Source: LBZV01 sp000993855 (GTDB lineage Bacteria > Patescibacteriota > Microgenomatia > Curtissbacterales > GWA2-41-24). From it: 28,493 nt of DNA. The stretch spans positions 1 through 28,493 of the forward strand of contig CAZBKB010000011.1 in the NCBI GenBank assembly GCA_964492425.1, read 5' to 3'. The notes under the pieces were generated by a model that worked only from the letters and a program-made list of their open reading frames with translations, had not been told where the DNA came from and did not search any database. Shown one piece after another: positions 23,712-28,493 of this stretch; position 1 is the first letter of the stretch, and the number at the start of each line of letters is the position of its first letter. The translations under genes were made by a program, and so were the position numbers.

Positions 23712-25232
23712 CTAACTGCATTTAGGATAGCACTTTGGAGAAAGTTTTTTAATTAAAAAGTTAATGAAATCGCTTTTTTGGGGAGGATTTTTTTTCCACC
23801 ATTCTAAATTATCCCTATACACAATCTCTGTACTCTTACTAAACCAGGTATTGCTATTCGCTTCAATGTCGGATAATGGAGCCCAGGAGAATTCATCAAT
23901 ATTTTCGCAAACCCCTATCTTGAATCCATCCATACTGTTTCTTCCGTCTTGATACATGAATAATGCAAGTGGCTGGCTTATTGATGAAATGTTTTTACTG
24001 CAACCATAAATATTATATGAATAATTCGGATAATTGGTGTATATCTGATTTTTTAGGTTATTTATTTTTGTAACAGAAATTTTGTTACTTAGTAAGGCAT
24101 TTGCACTTTGTTTATAAGTGAAAGTTAGTAAAACTAGCACGATTACAATAGCGACTGTCCTACTAACTTTGGCGACTTCCCTGATAGCCCAAGCGGTAAA
24201 TATAATTATGAAGGGGTACGAATAAAAACCGTAATATATCTGTCTTGTACCTTTATAATATCTAAGTACCAATATATCAAACAAAAATATGATGATTAAT
24301 AAAAAGAGTGCTTTGTTTTTCATTATTTCCTTTGCCTTTAGGACAATTACAGTAACTACTGTTGCAATTGAGAACACGGCAAAATTTTTACTTGTTCCTA
24401 ATGCGTTTGCCCAAGTGCCTGGCCAATAATCAGAAAGGTACGTATACCAGCGATTCGGAACATATATAGAATTTTGGTCGACAAGTGTGAAAATTAAAAA
24501 ACTTCGTGTCCAAAACCAATTGTGAGCAATATCGAAAACTAAGAAAGGAAGAAATGGTATTGTGAACCCTAGGATAGCACTTAATGCTGAGCGGAATTTA
24601 TTCTTCATATTGAATATGGCGAGGATTATCATCGGTGCAAGCAGAAATGTTTGAAAGTGAATTGTCGTTGAAAGTGCAATAGTAAAACTTAGTAAAAATA
24701 CGGTACGGTTGCTAACCTTATCTTTGACTATTTTAATAAAAGTGATCAAGGAAAAGGTCACCAAGATTGGTATTATGGCGGGATTCCAAATGTTGAAATA
24801 ATTGCTAATTGCCGATGATGAAAAGGCTGCAATTAAAAATGCAAGTTGCGCCAACCATTTGTCTCCAATTTGCCGCGCGAGGACATATATTAGTATTAAA
24901 AAGATTAGTGACATTATGCTCATCACAAACCAAGGAGAAAACACACCCAAGGGCAAAAGATATGTTAAGGCAAGAAACCAATACCACCATGGGCCGAAGA
25001 AAAATGGGGCCTGAGAGAATGGTCCAATTTGGGGAATTATTAAATTGTCCAAAGCGAATTTAGCAATCTGTGCATCCCTACCGTTATCGGTATGTATGCT
25101 GAGTCTGTCTGTGTAGTTGTAGAAGCGAAAATAAAGGGCTAATATAATGACCAGACCCATTAAACAAAAATAAATTGGTCCCTGCTTAAACACACCTGTA
25201 ATGCGCCTAGTTAGTTTCATCGAATAATCCAT
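23712..25232 (-). CDS. GT-C-like membrane glycosyltransferase, NGRD variant
   Basis: The 506-residue polytopic protein differs from the array further downstream. Its first outer loop reads LSIHTDNGRDAQIAKFAL (D49, D53) in place of D-E, followed by PQIGPFSQAPFFFGPWWYWF, a pattern found in a separate branch of the PMT_2 superfamily. About ten helices precede a short soluble C-terminus ending KCYPKCS, with further cysteines in YGCSKN and VCENID that could form disulfides outside. It lies between the intact dihydroorotase and a remnant of a dihydroorotase end, so it may be an inserted single-gene cassette. A -10-like TATAAT ends only three bases before the first ATG, so Met5 (ATG at 25220) may be the real start. 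Confidence 0.83.
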   Translation of the reverse strand: MDYSMKLTRRITGVFKQGPIYFCLMGLVIILALYFRFYNYTDRLSIHTDNGRDAQIAKFALDNLIIPQIGPFSQAPFFFGPWWYWFLALTYLLPLGVFSPWFVMSIMSLIFLILIYVLARQIGDKWLAQLAFLIAAFSSSAISNYFNIWNPAIIPILVTFSLITFIKIVKDKVSNRTVFLLSFTIALSTTIHFQTFLLAPMIILAIFNMKNKFRSALSAILGFTIPFLPFLVFDIAHNWFWTRSFLIFTLVDQNSIYVPNRWYTYLSDYWPGTWANALGTSKNFAVFSIATVVTVIVLKAKEIMKNKALFLLIIIFLFDILVLRYYKGTRQIYYGFYSYPFIIIFTAWAIREVAKVSRTVAIVIVLVLLTFTYKQSANALLSNKISVTKINNLKNQIYTNYPNYSYNIYGCSKNISSISQPLALFMYQDGRNSMDGFKIGVCENIDEFSWAPLSDIEANSNTWFSKSTEIVYRDNLEWWKKNPPQKSDFINFLIKKLSPKCYPKCS

Positions 25233-25235
25233 TTA

Positions 25236-25241
25236 ATTATA
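25236..25241 (-). promoter_or_regulatory. Putative -10 box in front of the GT-C gene
   Basis: A perfect TATAAT on the minus strand lies in the 84-base gap after the dihydroorotase gene. A transcript would begin near 25229, downstream of the first ATG, so it favours the ATG at 25220 with a leader of about nine bases. TTGTAC upstream is a poor -35 at a 15-base spacing. The rest of this AT-rich gap shows nothing clear. Confidence 0.3.
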
Positions 25242-25316
25242 CATTGCAAGTTAAAAGTACAACTAGTTTGTTTTAGCTTGTATTGTTTTGAAGAGGTATT
25301 TCGTTCTGCGGTTTGG

Positions 25317-26375
25317 CTATTTTTTATACATGACAACTCCGTTAGGTTTACCTATAAAATTGCCGTTTTCAAAAACAGTTTCACCTCTAAGAACTACTTT
25401 TTTAATTTTACCGACACCATCATGATCCCCAAAAGGTGTCCAATTGCATTTTGTAAATAGGGGTATTTGCGAGATTTTGTACTTAGCACTTATATCTATA
25501 ACTAAATAAGTGTCACTTTGATGTGGTAGGTGAAATATCTTTTTTGGATTAGTTGACAGCAATTTTGTAATTTGATCTACAGTGATTAATCTTCTGTCTG
25601 CCGCCCAAAGCATTAAAGGTAATGTCGTTTCCAGGCCTGGCACGCCATATTTTGGTGAAGACTGGTCCATTTTTTCACCAGTTGTATGAGGGGCATGATC
25701 GGTAGATATCATATCTATATCGGCCATCGCGTCCCAAAGTTTTTCCCTGTCTTTTTCCGACAGTAGAGGTGGTTTCATTATTGCAAAGTTGCCGAGTTTG
25801 GAAATGTCTTTCCGGGACAGAAATAAATGGTGTGGGCAAACCTCACAGCTGATTGATATGCCAGCGTTTTTTGCTTTTTTTATTACTTGTACTTGTTCTG
25901 CTGTGACATGACAGACATGGAGTTTTCTATTATATTTCTTGGCAAGGGAAATCGCCGTTTCCACTGTCTCCCCTTCCGCATGTACCATTATGGGCAACCC
26001 CCTTTCCCATTTGCTAAAAATTAATTCTCTCTCTGTTTTTGTACCTATCAGTAAGCTGCCTGTTGTTTGATTCATATATACTTTTAGGGCAAACACTTTT
26101 TTTTGAACCTTGTCGAAATATTTTGTTGATTCTTTTGATGCACCAAAGTTGAAACCAACATCGCACCAAATACGACCCTTAGCTAATTTTTCTTTTGTTG
26201 CAATATCCGATGGTGATACTGTTGGTGGTGTATTGTTGGGCATGTCTAAGATTTGCGTATATCCGCCTGCAATTGCGGCCTTAGTTCCGGAGTTGAAATC
26301 TTCTTTTTGTGTTCCTCCCGGTTCTCTAAGGTGTACATGTACGTCAGCAAGAGTAGGAATGCGAAGAATGTTCAT
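25317..26375 (-). CDS. pyrC: Dihydroorotase, CAD-like short form
   Basis: The 352-residue zinc amidohydrolase closes carbamoyl-aspartate to dihydroorotate in pyrimidine synthesis. Visible residues are H13-x-H15 with R17 in DVHVHLREPGGT, the lysine expected to be carboxylated (K98 in ALKVYMNQTTG), H132 in MVHAEGE, H156 in HVCHV, and the catalytic D226 in STDHAPH. It begins directly at barrel strand 1 and lacks the roughly 50-residue N-terminal part of the common bacterial 430-residue form. The C-terminal third (LETTLPLML, STNPKKIFHLP, KCNWTPF, VVLRGETVFENG) closely follows the dihydroorotase domain of animal CAD. It is the first gene of the minus-strand run, with an extended -10 just upstream. 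A decayed second copy of its 3' end lies about 1.6 kb away. Confidence 0.93.
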   Translation of the reverse strand: MNILRIPTLADVHVHLREPGGTQKEDFNSGTKAAIAGGYTQILDMPNNTPPTVSPSDIATKEKLAKGRIWCDVGFNFGASKESTKYFDKVQKKVFALKVYMNQTTGSLLIGTKTERELIFSKWERGLPIMVHAEGETVETAISLAKKYNRKLHVCHVTAEQVQVIKKAKNAGISISCEVCPHHLFLSRKDISKLGNFAIMKPPLLSEKDREKLWDAMADIDMISTDHAPHTTGEKMDQSSPKYGVPGLETTLPLMLWAADRRLITVDQITKLLSTNPKKIFHLPHQSDTYLVIDISAKYKISQIPLFTKCNWTPFGDHDGVGKIKKVVLRGETVFENGNFIGKPNGVVMYKK

Positions 26376-26386
26376 TTCTTGTTAAA

Positions 26387-26395
26387 ATTCTATCA
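26387..26395 (-). promoter_or_regulatory. Putative extended -10 for the dihydroorotase-led cluster
   Basis: The minus strand reads TGATAGAAT, an extended -10. Transcription would begin near 26380, about five bases before the ATG, leaving almost no leader and no Shine-Dalgarno. It shares the 40-base intergenic space with the opposite-facing promoter of the CoA gene. Confidence 0.45.
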
Positions 26396-26403
26396 CTTTC
26401 GTT

Positions 26404-26409
26404 TAAAAT
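26404..26409 (+). promoter_or_regulatory. Putative -10 for the CoA biosynthesis gene
   Basis: TAAAAT lies six bases before the GTG at 26416, matching the spacing at two minus-strand starts. TTGTTA at 26379-26384 could be a -35, but its 19-base spacing is long. With no Shine-Dalgarno in front of either the GTG or the later ATG at 26425, leaderless translation is plausible. Confidence 0.35.
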
Positions 26410-26415
26410 GACCCA

Positions 26416-27417
26416 GTGTTGAAGATGAAGTATATACATATTGCATGCGGTGGGACTTTTGATTTTTTTCACCTTGGGCATCAAGCATTTCTAGCGAAGA
26501 CATTTGATGCTAGCGCATATGTTACGATCGGGATCACTTCCGACTTGTTTGCAATTTCTTTAGGCAAAAGACCATATTACAATTTCTCAACAAGGAAATT
26601 GCGAATTGAGCAATATTTGAAGCAAAAGAACTTATTTCATCGTGCGAAAATCGTCAAACTAAACGACATATATGGCACGACTTTGGTTGACAAAACTGTG
26701 CAGGCTATTGCGGTCACTCCCGGCAGTATAAGCGGGGCATTGCAGATAAATGATATGCGCCAAAAATTAAATTTACTTCCTCTTTCTGTGGTTTACTGCG
26801 AGATGAAAGTTGGCGATGATGGTCAAATTGTTTCGTCTACCAGAATATGGGCTGGTGAGATTTCTCCCGATGGATTTAACTATTTTACGTACCTTAAGAA
26901 ATACAACTTTATCTTGCCCAAGAAGCTCAGGCCAATACTTGCAAGACCCTACGGAAAACTTGTTAAGACCACATATCGGGAGGGAGGCAAAGACTTATTC
27001 GTTACAGTTGGAGATCAAACGACCGTGGATTGCATCAAAAGTGGAAACCTACCGAATATTTCGGTTGTTGATTTTAAAATACAGAGAGTACTAATGTTCA
27101 GATCCATTCAGGATTTGGGGATTCCAAGTGGTATCAAAGTTTTTAAAGCAAAAAATCCGGCAGGTACAATATCTTATGATTTGTCAGTTTCAGTTAAACA
27201 ATGTTTTCTTGCTGATAAAAATTCTGTTGTGGTGGTTGACGGCGAAGAAGACCTTTCCGTGCTACCGATTGTGCTCATAGCTCCTATCGACACCAGAGTA
27301 TTGTATGGCATTCGAAATAAAGGTCTGATGATGATTCGTGTAAATCAAAAAATAAAAGAAGATTTCTTAAAATTGTCTTTTAAATTCCGAAAGAAAATAT
27401 ATAAATCTGCGCTATAA
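26416..27417 (+). CDS. coaD: Fused archaeal-type phosphopantetheine adenylyltransferase and GTP-dependent dephospho-CoA kinase (DUF359)
   Basis: The 333-residue protein combines the last two steps of CoA synthesis. The N-terminal part (about 1-155) is a nucleotidyltransferase of the archaeal/eukaryotic PPAT type: GGTFDFFHLGH with H19-x-G21-H22, VKLNDIYGTTL, and DDGQIVSSTRIWAGEI (S140-S141-T142-R143). It is unlike bacterial CoaD. The C-terminal part (about 170-333) matches DUF359, shown in Thermococcus to be a GTP-dependent dephospho-CoA kinase: ILARPYGKLV, FVTVGDQTT (G199-D200), NPAGTIS, VVDGEEDLSVLP (E277, E278, D279) and VLYGIRNKG. Start may be GTG 26416 (leaderless) or ATG 26425, which gives MKYIHIACGG. 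The fusion would channel dephospho-CoA between sites. The two families are firmly recognised; activity is inferred. Confidence 0.9.
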   Translation: MLKMKYIHIACGGTFDFFHLGHQAFLAKTFDASAYVTIGITSDLFAISLGKRPYYNFSTRKLRIEQYLKQKNLFHRAKIVKLNDIYGTTLVDKTVQAIAVTPGSISGALQINDMRQKLNLLPLSVVYCEMKVGDDGQIVSSTRIWAGEISPDGFNYFTYLKKYNFILPKKLRPILARPYGKLVKTTYREGGKDLFVTVGDQTTVDCIKSGNLPNISVVDFKIQRVLMFRSIQDLGIPSGIKVFKAKNPAGTISYDLSVSVKQCFLADKNSVVVVDGEEDLSVLPIVLIAPIDTRVLYGIRNKGLMMIRVNQKIKEDFLKLSFKFRKKIYKSAL

Positions 27418-27431
27418 TGTGAGAAAAGGAG
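27413..27431 (+). promoter_or_regulatory. Possible -10 (TATAAT) and Shine-Dalgarno (AAGGAG) for the last gene
   Basis: TATAAT at 27413-27418 overlaps the stop codon of the CoA gene. AAGGAG at 27426-27431 ends 12 bases before the GTG at 27444, slightly far for an ideal ribosome site. The spacing of the TATAAT would give a leader of about 19 bases. No clear -35. The AAGGAG supports the GTG as start. Confidence 0.35.
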
Positions 27432-27443
27432 AGCCATCATTTC

Positions 27444-28493
27444 GTGACAAAAACTATTGCTAGTTTATTGCCTATTTTTCTCTTGGTATTTTCTGTGGTA
27501 GCAGGCTATTTTATTCATCAGGAATCTCAATTTACAAATGAAAGGCACTTTGTGCAGCTTGCGGAAGCTTTCATAAAAAATGACTTATTCCTTAGTCCAT
27601 TTGGATTACCGAACGGTGATTATGCAGATTATTTTGGAAAACAGTACTTGTTCTTTGGGCCAATGCCTTCACTATTACTTGTTCCATTCGTATTAATCTT
27701 TGGCTATGAGTTTCCACAAATGTTTCTGTCTGTGGTAAGTATTTTCGTCACATACGTCACAGTATATTTACTGTGCAAGAGATTTAAATTTAACAGGGTA
27801 GACTCACTTTGGCTGGCAAACTTTTTTCTTTTTGGGTCTGTTTTGTACTTTGTAAGTGTGGTAAATATCTCAGCTTACGTGGTTCAGGCGGTAGTAACGC
27901 CATTTGTGATGCTTTCCCTCTACGAATACTTTGGCAAAAAAAGATGGGCTCTTTTGGGTATGTTTACTGCGGCGGCTATTTTAACCAGGGTTACTTTGGT
28001 GGGCATGGCCGTTTTCTTTATGATTGAGCTGGTGAGAACGACAAAAAAACCTGAATTGATAAAATCGTCAGTGTTATTTTTACTACCAATTTTAGTTTGT
28101 GTAAGCTTGTTAGGATTATACAATTTCAGACGTTTCAACTCACCGTTTAACACTGGCTACACTTTAAATGTTACTGCTGTTCATAATGTTGGTGGCAATC
28201 ATGAGGCAGGGTTTTTTAGTCCTGTACATATACCCGGAAATTTATATGCATTACTATTTATGGGTCCGGGGATGGTTAACAAAACAACATATCCATTTCT
28301 CGCACAATTTCCATACTTAAAAGCAAATGGGTGGGGTTTGGCTATCTGGTATACATCACCACTTTTGGTATATCTTATTAAAGCAAGATTGAAAGGAGTT
28401 GTATTATCTGCTGTTGGCGGTATTTTAATTATCGCTGCACCATCTTTGTTGTACTACGGAATTGGAATGTCTCAGTACGGGTATAGATACAGT
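27444..28493 (+). CDS. GT-C-like polytopic membrane protein (partial, runs off the right edge)
   Basis: The frame is open for 350 codons to the end of the window. It begins VTKTIASLLPIFLLVFSVVA (helix 1), then an outer loop ESQFTNERHFVQLAEAF and a second loop DYADYFGKQYLFFGPMPSLL, the plan of a GT39-related membrane branch. Where classical enzymes have D-E, this one has N32-E33. At least seven hydrophobic segments follow, with VTAVHNVGGNHEAGFF and FMGPGMVNKTTYPFL in a large outer loop around residues 245-280. It starts 26 bases after the CoA gene on the same strand. It is the only glycosylation-type gene here on the plus strand. Precise family and activity are uncertain. Confidence 0.75.
   Translation, partial: MTKTIASLLPIFLLVFSVVAGYFIHQESQFTNERHFVQLAEAFIKNDLFLSPFGLPNGDYADYFGKQYLFFGPMPSLLLVPFVLIFGYEFPQMFLSVVSIFVTYVTVYLLCKRFKFNRVDSLWLANFFLFGSVLYFVSVVNISAYVVQAVVTPFVMLSLYEYFGKKRWALLGMFTAAAILTRVTLVGMAVFFMIELVRTTKKPELIKSSVLFLLPILVCVSLLGLYNFRRFNSPFNTGYTLNVTAVHNVGGNHEAGFFSPVHIPGNLYALLFMGPGMVNKTTYPFLAQFPYLKANGWGLAIWYTSPLLVYLIKARLKGVVLSAVGGILIIAAPSLLYYGIGMSQYGYRYS

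Noticed and set aside
24802..25063. Overlapping frames on both strands inside the GT-C gene, some cysteine-rich.
   Set aside because: They sit within a continuous membrane-protein frame and resemble no known small protein.
23712..25316. The inserted GT-C segment as an integrase-carried genomic island or transposon.
   Set aside because: No recombinase, inverted repeats or target-site duplication is visible; only the duplicated pyrC end supports insertion.
26416..27417. The window might come from an archaeon (DPANN), given archaeal-type CoA enzymes and a PIG-V-like protein.
   Set aside because: The -10 hexamers lie about six bases before start codons, which is bacterial; an archaeal TATA box would be some 25 bases upstream of the transcript start. 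DUF2304, SMR/GT2 pairs and the PMT_2 expansion also fit CPR bacteria better. Not excluded, since no marker gene is present.

Overview
This 28.5 kb window is AT-rich and almost completely coding. I infer a bacterium of the Candidate Phyla Radiation (Patescibacteria), most likely a Microgenomates-type lineage. The signs are overlapping genes in long same-strand runs, an expansion of giant membrane glycosyltransferases of the GT-C (PMT_2/ArnT) type, small stand-alone companions (DUF2304, an SMR-type half flippase), and a GTP-dependent archaeal-type CoA route. Several -10 hexamers lie about 6 bases in front of start codons. That geometry fits bacterial leaderless transcription; an archaeal TATA box would sit farther upstream. 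The taxonomic call is inference: no rRNA or marker gene is present.

Layout. From about 26,375 down to 1, everything is on the minus strand and can be read as one very long cluster. Its first gene is a dihydroorotase (25317-26375). Then come a GT-C glycosyltransferase (23712-25232), a DEDD 3'-5' exonuclease (22957-23616) and a large PF10131-like membrane protein (21195-22934). Next is a block of six GT-C enzymes and one mini membrane protein (11227-21211). The rest (1-11237) holds soluble GT2 and GT4 transferases, a PIG-V-like GT-C enzyme, a polyprenyl-phosphate sugar synthase with an SMR-type flippase and a DUF2304 protein, two extended SDR epimerases/dehydratases and a SAM methyltransferase. 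A 40-base divergent promoter region separates this cluster from two plus-strand genes. One is a fused archaeal-type phosphopantetheine adenylyltransferase / GTP-dependent dephospho-CoA kinase (26416-27417). The other is a GT-C-like membrane protein cut by the right window edge.

How the genes could work together (inference). Cytoplasmic GT2/GT4 enzymes and the SDRs make and assemble sugars. The GT2 enzyme at 7209-7889 would charge a polyprenyl phosphate with one sugar, and the SMR protein would flip it. The bank of GT-C enzymes would then use it outside the membrane on surface glycans or proteins, as in the Arn pathway or protein O-mannosylation.

The most notable structural observation is a decayed second copy of the dihydroorotase 3' end at 23613-23707, on the far side of the GT-C gene. 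Its stop codon still overlaps the exonuclease start as ATGA. This suggests that dihydroorotase and exonuclease were once adjacent and that a one-gene glycosyltransferase cassette was inserted between them.

No tRNA, rRNA, CRISPR array or insertion sequence was seen, and no stretch over 300 bases lacks a gene.
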